From Aggregatibacter kilianii (GTDB taxonomy: Bacteria > Pseudomonadota > Gammaproteobacteria > Enterobacterales > Pasteurellaceae), in NCBI RefSeq assembly GCF_003130255.1, contig NZ_NRCN01000001.1:682001-746000 (forward strand): a DNA stretch of 64,000 nt. The letters run 5' to 3'. How positions within the stretch are numbered: position 1 is the stretch's first letter; the number at the start of each line of letters is the position of its first letter. Under the pieces are notes generated by a model that was not told where the DNA came from, ran no database searches, and saw only the letters and a program-made list of their open reading frames with translations. Made by a program: the position numbers and the translations under genes. This document shows, one piece after another, positions 40,514-51,630 of this stretch.

Positions 40514-40533
40514 AATGTTCTTTTTCGCTCACA
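40514..40533 (-). promoter_or_regulatory. GlpR-like operator before glpT
   Basis: The 20-mer AATGTTCTTTTTCGCTCACA agrees with the E. coli GlpR operator pattern (WATKYTCGWW and mirror image) at about 17 of 20 positions by my comparison. glpR is encoded in this window. Upstream position relative to the CRP site is compatible with repression. Confidence 0.5.
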
Positions 40534-40647
40534 AACTTTAGGGATTTAATGGAAAAATAAGCGGCTTTCCAAACACTTATTTCTCTATAAAAAGTAAAAG
40601 TGCGGTCAAAAAAAGCAACGTTTTTTTTCAACGTTGCCTTGGCTAAA
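40534..40647. other. Remainder of the glpT/rlmB spacer
   Basis: It contains an uptake signal near 40600 and a poly-T/A stretch with AACGTTG palindromic bases (about 40617-40637) that may help terminate rlmB. No gene seen. Confidence 0.45.
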
Positions 40648-41385
40648 TTAACCTAATCGTTGGCGAACAATTTCAAATAAACAAACACCGGTCGCTACAG
40701 ACACATTTAGCGATGATACCGTTCCCGCCATTGGAATGCTCACCAATTGATCACAATGCTCACGGGTTAAGCGGCGCATGCCTTCTCCTTCTGCCCCCAT
40801 GACCAACGCCAACGCCCCCGTGAGTTTGGTTTGATAGAGGGTTTCGGTGGCTTCACCGGCGGTGCCTACAACCCACACATTGTGTCGCTCTTGTAGATCA
40901 CGTAACGTGCGGGCAAGGTTAGTAACACGAATCAACGGCACATTTTCCGCTGCGCCACATGCTACTTTTCGCGCAGTAGAATTGAGTTGCGCAGATTTAT
41001 CTTTCGGCACAATCACTGCACTTACGCCCGCCGCATCGGCAGTGCGCAAGCAAGCGCCTAAATTGTGCGGATCCGTGATGCCATCCAACACCAATAATAG
41101 CGGAGAAGATTGTTGTTGGAGAATCTGATCCAAGTCGTTTTCATTTAGCTCTTTTAACGGATGAATGCGGGCAATAATGCCTTGGTGCACTTCACCCTCC
41201 GCTTTTTTGTCCAACGTTTGACGATTCAAAAACTGAACGGAAATACCAAGTCGTTGAATTTCATTAATTAAGGGTTGCAAACGTTGGTCGTCTCGGCCTT
41301 TTAACGCCAACACTTCAATTAAACGTTCCGGATGATTAGAGACAAACGCTTTTACTGCGTGGATACCATAAATTGTTTCACTCAT
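40648..41385 (-). CDS. rlmB: 23S rRNA 2'-O-methyltransferase RlmB
   Basis: A 245-residue SPOUT methyltransferase that 2'-O-methylates G2251 of 23S rRNA. The N-terminal substrate-binding domain opens with YGIHAVKAF. The trefoil-knot catalytic domain has [21 protein letters not shown] (near 112), [18 protein letters not shown] and a final [14 protein letters not shown]. It overlaps the rnr 3' end by eight bases, giving the rnr-rlmB pair known from E. coli. Confidence 0.96.
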   Translation of the reverse strand: MSETIYGIHAVKAFVSNHPERLIEVLALKGRDDQRLQPLINEIQRLGISVQFLNRQTLDKKAEGEVHQGIIARIHPLKELNENDLDQILQQQSSPLLLVLDGITDPHNLGACLRTADAAGVSAVIVPKDKSAQLNSTARKVACGAAENVPLIRVTNLARTLRDLQERHNVWVVGTAGEATETLYQTKLTGALALVMGAEGEGMRRLTREHCDQLVSIPMAGTVSSLNVSVATGVCLFEIVRQRLG

Positions 41386-43768
41386 GCTTTTTCTTTACCT
41401 TTTTCGTTTTGGCAGCTTTCGGTTTCATTTTAGAAACGTGACTTTTTTTGAGCGCACTTTTTTCTGCTTTTGCCTTTTTCTTGGCCGAAGTCTTTTTGGA
41501 AGGCTTTACTTCAGTTTTCTTTGCTTTGGTTCGTGCCGTTTTGCCACTACGTCTTGGCTTACGTTCACTTGAAATTAAAGAAAAATCAATTTGTTTTTGC
41601 TCTAAACTCACCGCTTCTACGCGCACTTTCACCGCATCACCGATACGGAAAATCATGCCGCTGTTTTCACCGATCAGACGTTGTTTCGGCATATCGAATA
41701 AGTAGTAGTCATTCGCCAAACCGGAAATATGCACCAAGCCGTCGATAAACAGATCATTCAAACGGACAAAGAAGCCGAAACCGGTGACGGAAGAAATCAC
41801 GCCTTCAAATTCTTCCCCCACATGATCTTGCATATATTCGCATTTTAGCCAATCGGCGACTTCACGGGTGGCATCGTCGGCACGGCGTTCTGTAGAAGAA
41901 CAATGCGCGCCAAAGACATCCATTTCCTCAAGTTGATAATGATATCCGCCGGTGTCGGTCGTTTTACGTTTAGAACCCTTTTGTTTCGCCAATAAATATT
42001 TGATGCCACGATGTAACGTCAAATCCGGATAACGGCGAATCGGCGAGGTGAAATGGGCATATTCTTCTAGCGCCAAACCAAAGTGCCCGATGTTGTCGGC
42101 GCTATAAACCGCTTGGCTCATAGAACGTAGCAACATGGTTTGGATCAATTCGTGATCCGGGCGTGGTTTAATCTGTTCAAGCAACTGCGCATAATCGGTC
42201 GGTGTCGGTTTATTCCCACCGGATAGACTCAAGCCACATTCCGCCAAGAAACTGCGAAATGCCGTGAGTTTTTCTTCACTTGGTACGGCATGAATGCGAT
42301 ATAGCGCAGGTTCTTGATGTTTCGCCATAAAGTTGGCAGACGCAATGTTTGCCAAAATCATACATTCTTCAATGATTTTATGGGCATCGTTACGCACGAC
42401 CGGCTCAATACGTTCAATGCGACCTAAGGCATTGAAAATAAATTTACTTTCAATGGTTTCAAATTCAATGGCACCACGCTGCTGGCGTGCTTTCACCAAT
42501 GCCTGATACATGTCGTGCAGATCTTGCAAATGAGGCACTAACGAGGCGTAACGTTCACAAAGTGCGGTGTCTTTTTCCAGTATTTTTGCCACTTTGTTAT
42601 AAGTTAAACGGGCGTGGGAATTCATCACCGCTTCGTAAAATCGATAATCTGTCATTTTGCCTTTAGCAGAGAGCGTAATTTCACACACCATGCATAAGCG
42701 ATCCACTTGCGGATTTAACGAACATAAACCATTGGAGAGTTTTTCCGGCAACATCGGCACGACGCGATTCGGGAAATAAACAGAATTGCCTCGATTATAG
42801 GCTTCCGTGTCCAATGCGCTTTTCGGACGTACATAATAGCTCACATCGGCAATGGCCACCCAAAGCTTCCAGCCTTTGCCTTGTTTTTGGCAAAATACCG
42901 CGTCGTCAAAATCACGTGCATCTTCGCCGTCAATGGTCACTAACGGCAAGTCACGCAAATCTACACGGCCACGTTTAGCTTCTTCCGGTACCTCTTCAGC
43001 CCATTTTTTAAGTTGTTTTTCCACCGCACTTGGGAATACATGAGGAATGTCATGCTTGCGAATGGCAATTTCCACTTCCATGCCTTTCGCCATATTTTCA
43101 CCGAGAATTTCCGTAATTTTGCCAATCGGTTGAAAGAATGGTGCCGTGCGCGAGTGGAGTTCCACCACGACCACTTGTCCCATACGTGCGCCAAGACGGG
43201 CATTATCGGGAATTAAAATATCGCGTGTAATGCGGCTGTCGTCCGGCACTACATAGCCGATGCCCTGCTCAAGGAAAAAACGACCGACAATTTGTTTTTT
43301 GTTCGCTTCTAACACCCGCACAATGCGTACTTCCGGACGACCTTTACGGTCAAATCCATTTGCTTGTGCCAACACATAATCGCCATGCATGACTTTCTGC
43401 ATTTGCACGTTAGGAATGAAAAAGTCTTCCTTTTTTCCTTCTACTTGCAAAAAACCGAAACCTTCCCGATGCCCAATCACCATACCTTTAAGCAAATCCA
43501 GTTTTTCCGGTAAGGCATAGCATTTGCGTTTGGTGAACACCAACTGCCCGTCGTTTTCCATGGCGCGTAAACGACGACGCATGGCTTCTTGTTGCTCTTC
43601 TTCGGAAATACTCAAGGCAGCAAAAATCTCCTCTTTGCTCATAGGAGAATTTTGCTCACGGATAATCTGCAAAATAAATTCACGACTTGGGATCGGATTG
43701 TCATATTTCGCTAATTCTTTTGCGTAATTCGGGTCTTTTGGAGGGGACTTTCGGGTTTTTCTCGCCAT
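41378..43768 (-). CDS. rnr: Ribonuclease R
   Basis: A 796-residue 3'-5' exoribonuclease that degrades structured RNA, including tmRNA-tagged messages and rRNA fragments. It starts with a helix-turn-helix region (about 25-80), followed by cold-shock domains ([18 protein letters not shown] near 103). The RNB catalytic domain carries the Asp cluster in [13 protein letters not shown] (near 280). An S1 domain ([17 protein letters not shown], about 645) comes next. The last ~75 residues are a very Lys-rich basic tail, as usual for RNase R. The ribosome site is weak. The 3' end overlaps rlmB. Confidence 0.97.
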   Translation of the reverse strand: MARKTRKSPPKDPNYAKELAKYDNPIPSREFILQIIREQNSPMSKEEIFAALSISEEEQQEAMRRRLRAMENDGQLVFTKRKCYALPEKLDLLKGMVIGHREGFGFLQVEGKKEDFFIPNVQMQKVMHGDYVLAQANGFDRKGRPEVRIVRVLEANKKQIVGRFFLEQGIGYVVPDDSRITRDILIPDNARLGARMGQVVVVELHSRTAPFFQPIGKITEILGENMAKGMEVEIAIRKHDIPHVFPSAVEKQLKKWAEEVPEEAKRGRVDLRDLPLVTIDGEDARDFDDAVFCQKQGKGWKLWVAIADVSYYVRPKSALDTEAYNRGNSVYFPNRVVPMLPEKLSNGLCSLNPQVDRLCMVCEITLSAKGKMTDYRFYEAVMNSHARLTYNKVAKILEKDTALCERYASLVPHLQDLHDMYQALVKARQQRGAIEFETIESKFIFNALGRIERIEPVVRNDAHKIIEECMILANIASANFMAKHQEPALYRIHAVPSEEKLTAFRSFLAECGLSLSGGNKPTPTDYAQLLEQIKPRPDHELIQTMLLRSMSQAVYSADNIGHFGLALEEYAHFTSPIRRYPDLTLHRGIKYLLAKQKGSKRKTTDTGGYHYQLEEMDVFGAHCSSTERRADDATREVADWLKCEYMQDHVGEEFEGVISSVTGFGFFVRLNDLFIDGLVHISGLANDYYLFDMPKQRLIGENSGMIFRIGDAVKVRVEAVSLEQKQIDFSLISSERKPRRSGKTARTKAKKTEVKPSKKTSAKKKAKAEKSALKKSHVSKMKPKAAKTKKVKKKHE

Positions 43769-44027
43769 ATTTTTCGATCATTAAAATTAAAGTGCGGTCA
43801 GTTTACACCCTGTTTTGACTAAAGCAAGGGAAATGATGTGGCGAACTCATGTAAATCAAAGGGAAAAATCCGAAAATTCAATGCCATTTCAGCATTACCA
43901 AGCGGATTTTTTGCCATATTCAGGCAAAATTTTCTGTTATAACCTCTCATTTTTTGGTACATTTAGCACAATTTTTTGACGCTCAAAAGTGAGCATTCTT
44001 TGTTCAATTCAGTTTAACGGAATTCCT

Positions 44028-45083
44028 ATGTTATTTAAAAAAATTCGCGGTTTATTTTCTAATGATCTTTCCATCGACCTTGGTACGGCGAATACGCTAA
44101 TTTATGTAAAAGGCCAAGGTATTGTACTTGATGAACCGTCCGTTGTGGCTATTCGTCGCGATCGCACCGGCTCCCTCAAAAGCATTGCTGCCGTAGGTAA
44201 AGAAGCCAAACAGATGTTAGGCCGTACACCGAAAAGCATTGAGGCTATTCGTCCGATGAAAGATGGTGTTATCGCCGACTTCTTCGTTACCGAAAAAATG
44301 TTGCAATATTTCATCAAACAAGTTCACAGCGGCAACTTCATGCGCCCTAGTCCGCGCGTGTTAATCTGCGTTCCTGCCGGAGCCACCCAAGTGGAACGTC
44401 GTGCTATTAAAGAATCTGCAATCGGTGCCGGCGCTCGCGAAGTGTATTTAATTGAAGAACCGATGGCCGCGGCAATTGGTGCAAGATTACCGGTTTCCAC
44501 TGCCATAGGTTCCATGGTTATCGACATCGGTGGTGGTACGACAGAAGTCGCGGTGATTTCCTTAAACGGCATTGTGTATTCTTCTTCCGTACGCATCGGC
44601 GGTGACAGTTTCGATGAAGCCATCGTGTCTTATGTGCGTAAAAACTTTGGTTCCATTATCGGTGAACCGACTGCCGAACGTATTAAACAAGAAATCGGTA
44701 TCGCCTACATTCAAGAAGGCGATGAAATCAAAGAAATGGAAATTCACGGCTCCAATATTGCCGAGGGAGCTCCTCGTTCTATCACCTTAACCTCCCGCGA
44801 TGTGTTAGAAGCCATCCAACAACCGTTAAGCGGCATTGTCGCGGCAGTGCGCACCGCATTAGAAGAATGTCAGCCGGAACACGCCGCCGATATTTTCGAA
44901 CGTGGCATGGTATTAACCGGTGGTGGCGCGTTATTACGCAACATTGACGTATTGTTAACCAAAGAATCCGGTGTACCGGCGATTGTTGCGGAAGATCCGT
45001 TAATTTGTGTGGCTCGTGGGGGTGGTGAAGCCCTCGACATGATCGATATGCACGGTGGCGATATTTTCAGCGATGAAATCTAA
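44028..45083 (+). CDS. mreB: Rod-shape actin homologue MreB
   Basis: A 351-residue bacterial actin that organises lateral wall synthesis. Phosphate-binding loops are [15 protein letters not shown] (near 14-28) and [13 protein letters not shown] (near 162), and the adenosine motif is [11 protein letters not shown] (near 292). The start is set at the ATG at 44028, matching the E. coli N-terminus. The frame opens 13 codons earlier, where no family similarity exists. The ribosome site ACGGAA is modest. It is the first gene of mreBCD, but a USS-pair terminator lies between it and mreC, so mreB may be made in excess. Confidence 0.97.
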   Translation: MLFKKIRGLFSNDLSIDLGTANTLIYVKGQGIVLDEPSVVAIRRDRTGSLKSIAAVGKEAKQMLGRTPKSIEAIRPMKDGVIADFFVTEKMLQYFIKQVHSGNFMRPSPRVLICVPAGATQVERRAIKESAIGAGAREVYLIEEPMAAAIGARLPVSTAIGSMVIDIGGGTTEVAVISLNGIVYSSSVRIGGDSFDEAIVSYVRKNFGSIIGEPTAERIKQEIGIAYIQEGDEIKEMEIHGSNIAEGAPRSITLTSRDVLEAIQQPLSGIVAAVRTALEECQPEHAADIFERGMVLTGGGALLRNIDVLLTKESGVPAIVAEDPLICVARGGGEALDMIDMHGGDIFSDEI

Positions 45084-45096
45084 TTAAGCTAAGCAT

Positions 45097-45131
45097 AAAA
45101 GTGCGGTCAATTTCCACCGCACTTTTATTTC
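45097..45131 (+). terminator. USS-pair terminator between mreB and mreC
   Basis: AAAAGTGCGGT (45097-45107) and ACCGCACTTTT (45116-45126) form a perfect 11-bp stem and are followed by a T-rich tract. It is placed 14 bases after mreB and 18 before mreC. Confidence 0.75.
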
Positions 45132-45148
45132 TTCGGAATTCGCGATAA

Positions 45149-46204
45149 ATGAAACCTATTTTTGGCAAAACCCCTCCTCTAGGATTAAAACTTTTTCTTG
45201 CAATCATCGCATCCATTGGCTTAATCCTGTCTGACGGCCAAACCAACACCATGATCCAAACCCGCGGTTTTCTCGAAACGGCGGTGGGTAACCTTTATTA
45301 TCTTGCCAATACGCCTCGCACCGTACTCGATGGATTTTCCGACAACTTGGTGGACACCAACAAACTGCAAATCGAAAATAAAGTATTAAAAGAACAATTA
45401 CGCGAAAAAAACGCAGATTTGTTGTTGTTGGATCAGCTTAAAGTTGAAAATCAACGCCTACGTCTTTTATTAAACTCACCGTTACGCATTGATGAATATA
45501 AAAAAATCGCCGAAATTCTCACGGCAGAAACGGATGTTTATCGTCAACAAGTGGTGATTAACCAAGGTCAAAAAGACGGTGCTTATGTCGGCCAACCGGT
45601 AATTGATGAAAAAGGTGTGGTGGGACAAATTATTTCCGTAGGCGAAAACACCAGCCGCATTCTGTTAATTACCGATGTTACTCACGCCATTCCGGTCCAG
45701 GTGTTACGCAACGATGTGCGTTTAATCGCCAGCGGAACGGGACATAGTGACGAATTGACGTTAGATAATGTTCCGCGTTCTGTTGATATTGAAAAAGGTG
45801 ATTTATTAGTGACTTCCGGTTTAGGCGGGCGCTTCTTGGAGGGGTATCCTGTAGCGATTGTGGAATCGGTTTCCAGAGACGGAAAAAATTATTTTGCTAC
45901 AGTAACGGCAAAGCCGTTGGCATCCATTGATAAATTACGTTATGTACTCTTATTATGGCCAACCAATGAAGATATGCGCAAAGTGAACTCCATTACACCG
46001 GAAGATGTGCGCAAAGCAGTACAACAACGCATCGATAATCAAGGAAATGAGGCAAATAAAGTGAAAAAAACCGTGGTACCGGAAGACAACGATAACAATA
46101 ATCCTCCACCAACAGACGATGGGGCACAAGATACGCCGGCGGATGGTGAAATAAATGTACCGGCGCCCGTCATGCCTAACGAACAACATAAAGAGGAAGA
46201 CTAA
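45149..46204 (+). CDS. mreC: Rod-shape protein MreC
   Basis: A 351-residue bitopic inner-membrane protein that scaffolds the elongasome. One N-terminal transmembrane helix (about 12-30) is followed by a coiled coil (about 65-105, NKLQIENKVLKEQL and similar heptads). The periplasmic beta-domains carry the family segments YVGQPVIDEKGVVGQI and SGLGGRFLEGYPVAIV. The C-terminal tail is Pro/Asp-rich and low complexity. The stop shares a base with the mreD start (TAATG), indicating coupled translation. Confidence 0.96.
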   Translation: MKPIFGKTPPLGLKLFLAIIASIGLILSDGQTNTMIQTRGFLETAVGNLYYLANTPRTVLDGFSDNLVDTNKLQIENKVLKEQLREKNADLLLLDQLKVENQRLRLLLNSPLRIDEYKKIAEILTAETDVYRQQVVINQGQKDGAYVGQPVIDEKGVVGQIISVGENTSRILLITDVTHAIPVQVLRNDVRLIASGTGHSDELTLDNVPRSVDIEKGDLLVTSGLGGRFLEGYPVAIVESVSRDGKNYFATVTAKPLASIDKLRYVLLLWPTNEDMRKVNSITPEDVRKAVQQRIDNQGNEANKVKKTVVPEDNDNNNPPPTDDGAQDTPADGEINVPAPVMPNEQHKEED

Positions 46205-46695
46205 TGCAAGGTCGTTTTATCTTTCAATGCTTCGTGCTTAGCTCCATTTTTATTATCGCCTTGGTTATGGAAATTGCCCCTTGGCCGGTAGGATTCCAAA
46301 GTTTCAAACCGGCATGGATCGTGTTGGTTTTCACTTACTGGGCGTTATCCATCCCCCATAAAGTCAGCATTGGATGGGCGTTTATTATCGGTATTATTTG
46401 GGATATGGTTCTCGGTTCCACCCTTGGTGTGCACGCCTTAGTGATGTCCATGTTTGCTTACTTAATCACTGCCGGCCACTTAATTTTGCGTAATATGTCT
46501 TTATGGATGCAAAGTTTATTGATTGTCGCTTTCGTCTTCACCATTCGCTTAAGTATCTTCTTCATCGAATTTCTGCTTCATAGCGCTACTTTTAACTGGC
46601 AGGAAATCTTTGGTTCACTGGCTAGCGGTGTGTTATGGCCTTGGGTTTTCTTATTGCTGAGAAAAGTCCGCCGTCAATTGAATTTAGGCGAATAA
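46204..46695 (+). CDS. mreD: Rod-shape membrane protein MreD
   Basis: A 163-residue polytopic inner-membrane protein of the elongasome with about five hydrophobic helices. PWPVGFQSFKPAWIVLVFTYW in the N-terminal third and GVHALVMSMFAYL in the middle fit MreD. It begins at the last base of mreC. It ends the mreBCD cluster, about 110 bases before a bidirectional terminator shared with rplS. Confidence 0.94.
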   Translation: MQGRFIFQCFVLSSIFIIALVMEIAPWPVGFQSFKPAWIVLVFTYWALSIPHKVSIGWAFIIGIIWDMVLGSTLGVHALVMSMFAYLITAGHLILRNMSLWMQSLLIVAFVFTIRLSIFFIEFLLHSATFNWQEIFGSLASGVLWPWVFLLLRKVRRQLNLGE

Positions 46696-46805
46696 GTCCT
46701 GTCCCGGCTTAGCATTTTTTGAAATCCAATTAATTTTTTGACCGCACTTTATCCCCAATCAGACTTTCCTAATCACGCTCCTTAAGGCAACTTTTATTTA
46801 CAAAC

Positions 46806-46838
46806 AAAAAAGGCTTGGAAACCCAAGCCTTTTCTTTT
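46806..46838. terminator. Bidirectional terminator between mreD and rplS
   Basis: AAAAGGCTTGG (46808-46818) and CCAAGCCTTTT (46823-46833) form an 11-bp stem, with T-rich tails on both strands. It serves the convergent mreD and rplS transcripts. Confidence 0.88.
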
Positions 46839-46849
46839 GGTTTGCGAAA

Positions 46850-47325
<476 letters not shown>

Positions 47326-48078
47326 CTATTTTGCAAAAGACTGCTGATATTCGGCTTGCGCCTGTTTTAACAGCTTACGTTGTTCGTCAGTCAGAGCTAG
47401 GCCTTCCAGTAGCTCAGGGCGTCGTAACCATGTTCTCAATAACGATTGTTTTAACCGCCATTTGCGAATTTCCTCATGGTGTCCCGACATCAGCACGGAT
47501 GGCACGGTTAATCCGTCAAGCACTTCAGGACGCGTATAATGCGGGCAATCCAGTAACCCGTCAGCAAACGAATCTTCCTCTGCGGAAGCCTGTTTACCGA
47601 GTACACTGGGAATAAAACGGGCAACTGCGTCAATTAACGTCATTGCCGGTAATTCACCGCCGGTGAGGACATAATCACCTACCGACCATTCTTCATCAAC
47701 AACCGTTTCAATCAAACGCTCGTCAATGCCTTCATATCGGCCGCATAACAAAATCAATTTCTGATTCTGCGCTAATTCCTCTACGCCTTGCTGATCGAGT
47801 TTACGACCTTGTGGCGAGAGATAAATCACTTTTGCACCTTCGCCTGCCGCAGCCTTCGCCGAATCAATAGCACCCTTTAACGGTTGCACCATCATCAGCA
47901 TTCCCGGGCCTCCGCCATAAGGACGGTCATCCACGGTTTTGTGCTTATCGTGTGTGAAATCTCTTGGATTCCAGCACTGCACTTGCAACAGACTTTGCTT
48001 AACAGCCCTGCCGGTTACCCCGTATTCCGTAATTGCTTTAAACATTTCAGGGAACAGACTTATTACCCCAATCCACAT
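47326..48078 (-). CDS. trmD: tRNA (guanine-N1)-methyltransferase TrmD
   Basis: A 250-residue SPOUT methyltransferase that makes m1G37 in tRNAs reading CNN and GGG codons and prevents frameshifting. The N-terminal [27 protein letters not shown] near residue 47, [12 protein letters not shown] near 112 and [15 protein letters not shown] near 132 form the knotted SAM site. It is followed by the family's C-terminal helical domain. It lies 64 bases downstream of rimM with a weak ribosome site, in the conserved rpsP operon. Confidence 0.98.
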   Translation of the reverse strand: MWIGVISLFPEMFKAITEYGVTGRAVKQSLLQVQCWNPRDFTHDKHKTVDDRPYGGGPGMLMMVQPLKGAIDSAKAAAGEGAKVIYLSPQGRKLDQQGVEELAQNQKLILLCGRYEGIDERLIETVVDEEWSVGDYVLTGGELPAMTLIDAVARFIPSVLGKQASAEEDSFADGLLDCPHYTRPEVLDGLTVPSVLMSGHHEEIRKWRLKQSLLRTWLRRPELLEGLALTDEQRKLLKQAQAEYQQSFAK

Positions 48079-48142
48079 AATTTAGCCTTAACTTTTGAGC
48101 CTTATGTTAATGTTACCGCAAAGCGCTACGGCATACCTGAGA

Positions 48143-48670
48143 TTAGAAACCAGCGTCCCAATCCACTGTAATTGTCTTAGTGGCGAGATCGACTCTTTTA
48201 ACTACTTGTTCATACAAAAACGGAATTAACCGCTCTTGTTTCCCGAAAGCATCTTTTACGTTGGCTTTTACCACCAATACATCATTAGAACCGGTTTCCA
48301 TCATTTCGGTTACGGTTCCCATGGCATAACCTTCCAGATTCACCACCGCACAACCGATTAAATCGTGCCAGTAGTAATCCCCTTCTTCCAGTTGCGGAAA
48401 TACCGATAAATCGACACCGATTTCCACATTGGCCAGGATTTGCGCCGCCTCACGATCATCGACACCATTTAACTTGACGATAAGTTCGTGATTATGATGA
48501 CGCCAGTTTTCCAGTTCGGTCGGCTGCCACTGCCCTTTGATTTTCAAAAACCAAGGTTGATAATCAAAGATACTTTCAGCTTGTTCTGTGGATGAGTAAA
48601 TACGTAACCAACCGCGAATACCATAAGTCGATCCTAATTTGCCGACAGTTTCGATTCTTTGTTGTTGCAT
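48143..48670 (-). CDS. rimM: Ribosome maturation factor RimM
   Basis: A 175-residue 30S assembly factor that acts on the head of the small subunit with S19. The N-terminal RimM barrel has [20 protein letters not shown]. The PRC-barrel half has [23 protein letters not shown] and [16 protein letters not shown]. The start is taken at the ATG at 48670, eight bases after GAGG. Earlier in-frame GTG and ATG codons at 48679 and 48676 are too close to that ribosome site. It lies between rpsP and trmD. Confidence 0.95.
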   Translation of the reverse strand: MQQQRIETVGKLGSTYGIRGWLRIYSSTEQAESIFDYQPWFLKIKGQWQPTELENWRHHNHELIVKLNGVDDREAAQILANVEIGVDLSVFPQLEEGDYYWHDLIGCAVVNLEGYAMGTVTEMMETGSNDVLVVKANVKDAFGKQERLIPFLYEQVVKRVDLATKTITVDWDAGF

Positions 48671-48694
48671 ATTCATCACCTCAAAAAAGTAAAA

Positions 48695-48943
48695 TTACGC
48701 GGCTTTTTGCGCTTCTTTTACTAAACTCGCAACGCGATCGGACAATGAAGCACCTTGGCTAACCCAGTGGTTAACACGGTCTAAATTGATACGAACACGT
48801 TCTGCATTGCCTTGTGCGATTGGATTGAAGAAACCAACACGCTCAATGAAACGACCGTCACGTGGTGAACGGCTGTCAGCAACTACGATTTGGTAAAATG
48901 GGCGTTTTTTAGCTCCGCCACGAGATAAACGAATGGTTACCAT
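48695..48943 (-). CDS. rpsP: 30S ribosomal protein S16
   Basis: An 82-residue small-subunit protein, first gene of the rpsP-rimM-trmD-rplS operon. [25 protein letters not shown] and [13 protein letters not shown] (with a few positions varied) are typical. It has a strong AGAGGAAGG ribosome site. The promoter must lie in the 220-base spacer before ubiI; no clear consensus was identified by eye. Confidence 0.98.
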   Translation of the reverse strand: MVTIRLSRGGAKKRPFYQIVVADSRSPRDGRFIERVGFFNPIAQGNAERVRINLDRVNHWVSQGASLSDRVASLVKEAQKAA

Positions 48944-49164
48944 AACCTTCCTCTAATAATTTGATTACAAAAAGAAAACCCTCAAATATCGAAAGTTAAA
49001 TGAGAGTTAAACTTACTTTTTTCTCTGTATATATAGACAAAAAGCCTGTGGATTGTACTCTTTTCCCTGTAAAAAGCAAGATGAAATCCATGTTTAGGCT
49101 TTATTAGGAAGGGAAATTTTTAACGCAAATCGGCGATAAAGTGCGGTCATTTTTTATGACGTTT

Positions 49165-50409
49165 TTACAACCCCAATGCCTGCTTAATCAACTGCTCTTT
49201 TACCAATCCCATTTTATCGGTTGCGCTCAACCCTAAACCGCGAACCAATTTTTTCAGCGGATGATCGCCGCTAAATAAGTCTTTTAAGCCTTGCATAACA
49301 AGTAACATCTTGGCCGCTTCAACCTTTCGGTTGCGCTCATAATGGCGTAAATAACGGTATTCGCCAAAATCCACGCCTAATTGTTCATTGGCTAAAATAG
49401 CTTGCGCCAACATTTTCGCATCTTGAAAACCTAAATTTACGCCAAGCCCCGCCAACGGATGAATGGTATGCGCGGCATCGCCAATCAATGCGATCCGATT
49501 TTGCGCGAAGTTACGGGCATAGCGAGCGGTTAATTTAAACGTGTAGCGCTTACTTTGTAGCTGACACAAACCCAATTTATGATCGAAAGCAACAGTAAGT
49601 TTTTTATTGAATTCGGATGTCTCACAATGTAGCAAATAATCCGCCTGTTCCGGTGGCAACGACCACACGATAGAACAATAATTATCCTGAGCCAAAGGCA
49701 GAAATGCCAACACGCCATCTGAGCTAAACACTTGGCGCGCGCAATGCGTGTGCGGTTGCTCCGTTTGCACATGACACACCAACGCGGAATGCCCATAATC
49801 ACGAAACGTCAGCGGAATATCCGCCTGCTTGCGTACCCAAGAATTCGCACCATCTGCGCCCACCACTAATTTTGCCGACAACATTTGTCCATCTTCCAAG
49901 GTCAGAATAGCATTACGATCAGTGACGCCTAAACTGCGCGGAAGTGCGGTCACAAAATCCACCGGTTTTTGAACATCAGCTCTGCTAACGGTGCGAACAA
50001 CCAAACCGGATTCGGTTGTAAGTAAAATGTCATGTGTTTTTTGTTGTGCCATCCGCTCCCATAACGCCTGACGAATTAACTCGTTTTCTACGATATGTCC
50101 CAGTTGTGGTACACCTAAACCCTGTGTATTGAATTCAATTTTGGCGAAACTATCCCGTTCCCACACATACATAGCATCATAAGGCGCAACCCGTTGTTGT
50201 GTAATACGTTGCCATGCGCCCAATTCCTCCAACCATTGGCTGCTGGCAAGATTTAACGCACTGACACGCGGGCTGAATTGCTCAAGAGAAAACCCTTTTG
50301 GCGGATTAGACTCAATAATTGCAATACTTAACCCGCTTGATTGCAATGCGGCAGCAAGTGCCAAGCCTGTCATGCCACCGCCAATAATCACCACATCAAA
50401 TGTTTTCAT
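49165..50409 (-). CDS. ubiI: FAD-dependent ubiquinone hydroxylase UbiI (VisC)
   Basis: A 414-residue flavin monooxygenase of ubiquinone biosynthesis. The Rossmann FAD motif is VIIGGGMTGLALAAAL (about 7-22), the DG motif VVGADGANSWVRK (near 182), and the third FAD site ALIGDAAHTIHPLAGLGVNLG (near 301). Among the paralogues (UbiH, UbiF, UbiI) its location after ubiH and the FSPRVSALN block suggest UbiI, the C5-hydroxylase. It starts one base after the ubiH stop, so translation is coupled. Family assignment is sure; subtype is less so. Confidence 0.9.
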   Translation of the reverse strand: MKTFDVVIIGGGMTGLALAAALQSSGLSIAIIESNPPKGFSLEQFSPRVSALNLASSQWLEELGAWQRITQQRVAPYDAMYVWERDSFAKIEFNTQGLGVPQLGHIVENELIRQALWERMAQQKTHDILLTTESGLVVRTVSRADVQKPVDFVTALPRSLGVTDRNAILTLEDGQMLSAKLVVGADGANSWVRKQADIPLTFRDYGHSALVCHVQTEQPHTHCARQVFSSDGVLAFLPLAQDNYCSIVWSLPPEQADYLLHCETSEFNKKLTVAFDHKLGLCQLQSKRYTFKLTARYARNFAQNRIALIGDAAHTIHPLAGLGVNLGFQDAKMLAQAILANEQLGVDFGEYRYLRHYERNRKVEAAKMLLVMQGLKDLFSGDHPLKKLVRGLGLSATDKMGLVKEQLIKQALGL

Positions 50410-50410
50410 A

Positions 50411-51616
50411 TTAAATCCACCCTAGCGTCGGTTTTGCAAAGGCCTGACGTAACCAAGAAGATTGAGCAAGCGCCATTAACCCCAAATTACGCGCAATTTG
50501 TAACGGCAATAAGTTATTGGCAAAAATTGATAACAGATTATCAGTGAAATGAATCATTTGACGCTGATCCTGTTGACGATGTTGTTCATAGGCTTGCAAA
50601 ACCGAATAGGCACCCAGGTCTTGTTCCGCTATAAAGGCGCCACTTAGCATATTGGCCAACTGTATAATATCGCGAATACCCAAATTAAACCCTTGTCCCG
50701 CCACCGGATGTAGCGTCTGCGCGGCATTGCCCACTAAGGCAACACGCTCCTGAATGTGTTGTGAAGCGCGCGATAAACTCAGCGGATAACTAAAACGGCG
50801 GCTACAACGGGTAAATTTACCTAAACGCCATCCAAACGTACGTTGTACGGCATTTAAAAATGCCTTATCATCGAGTGCCAATAAAGGCTCCGGATCACGA
50901 ACGCACCATACCAATGACATCAAATTATCGCCAATCGGCAACAATGCAATGGGGCCTTCGGCAGTAAAACGTTCAAAAGCGCGATGGTGATGAGGTTGTT
51001 GCGTTTCCACATTGGCAATAATGGCGGTTTGACCGTAGTCATGCAAAATTTCTTGTGAAATATTGACCGTACTTGCCACCGCCGAACGACTTCCGTCTGC
51101 ACCAACAACTAATTTCGTACTTAATTTTTGATGGTTATCTAAGGTGATCTCAACCTGCTCCGCACAACGTTCAATCTGCTGTACGGAATGTGGCGCAAAA
51201 TAGTCAATGTTGACATATTGTCCAATGGCATTGAGTAGATATTGCCCCACTTGATTTAAAGCAATCGTGGCGCCCAACTGTTCAAGCTGGAATTCCGACG
51301 CGTTAAATTCTACGATGCCGCTATGGCCTTTGTCGGAAATGTGAATTTGCTTAATAGGCGTGGTAATAGGTTGAATGTAATCCCACAGAGAATGTTGGGA
51401 CGGTAATTGAATATGGCTGAAATGATGACAACTACCGGCAGATAAGGCGATATGACGGGCATCAAAACCGTTTTTTTGCCCGCTTTGTGACGGAGACTGT
51501 AGTGGCTGTTTTTCAATCACCGCAATGTGCATTTGACCTCGCGTCAGTGATGCCAACGCCAATGCTAAAGTTGCACCGGACATCGCCCCGCCAACAATCA
51601 TCACATCATACTTCAT
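50411..51616 (-). CDS. ubiH: FAD-dependent ubiquinone hydroxylase UbiH
   Basis: A 401-residue flavin monooxygenase paralogous to UbiI. The N-terminal FAD motif is MIVGGAMSGATLALAL (about 6-21), the DG motif VVGADGSRSAVAS and the GD motif ALVGNAAQTLHPVAGQGFNLG, where the usual Asp of GD is Asn. E. coli UbiH has the same GNAAQTLHPIAGQG pattern, supporting the symbol. It performs the C1 (2-octaprenyl-6-methoxyphenol) hydroxylation in ubiquinone synthesis. It lies between pepP and ubiI in the conserved ygfB-pepP-ubiH-ubiI operon. Confidence 0.92.
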   Translation of the reverse strand: MKYDVMIVGGAMSGATLALALASLTRGQMHIAVIEKQPLQSPSQSGQKNGFDARHIALSAGSCHHFSHIQLPSQHSLWDYIQPITTPIKQIHISDKGHSGIVEFNASEFQLEQLGATIALNQVGQYLLNAIGQYVNIDYFAPHSVQQIERCAEQVEITLDNHQKLSTKLVVGADGSRSAVASTVNISQEILHDYGQTAIIANVETQQPHHHRAFERFTAEGPIALLPIGDNLMSLVWCVRDPEPLLALDDKAFLNAVQRTFGWRLGKFTRCSRRFSYPLSLSRASQHIQERVALVGNAAQTLHPVAGQGFNLGIRDIIQLANMLSGAFIAEQDLGAYSVLQAYEQHRQQDQRQMIHFTDNLLSIFANNLLPLQIARNLGLMALAQSSWLRQAFAKPTLGWI

Positions 51617-51630
51617 CGCCTCATCCTTCC

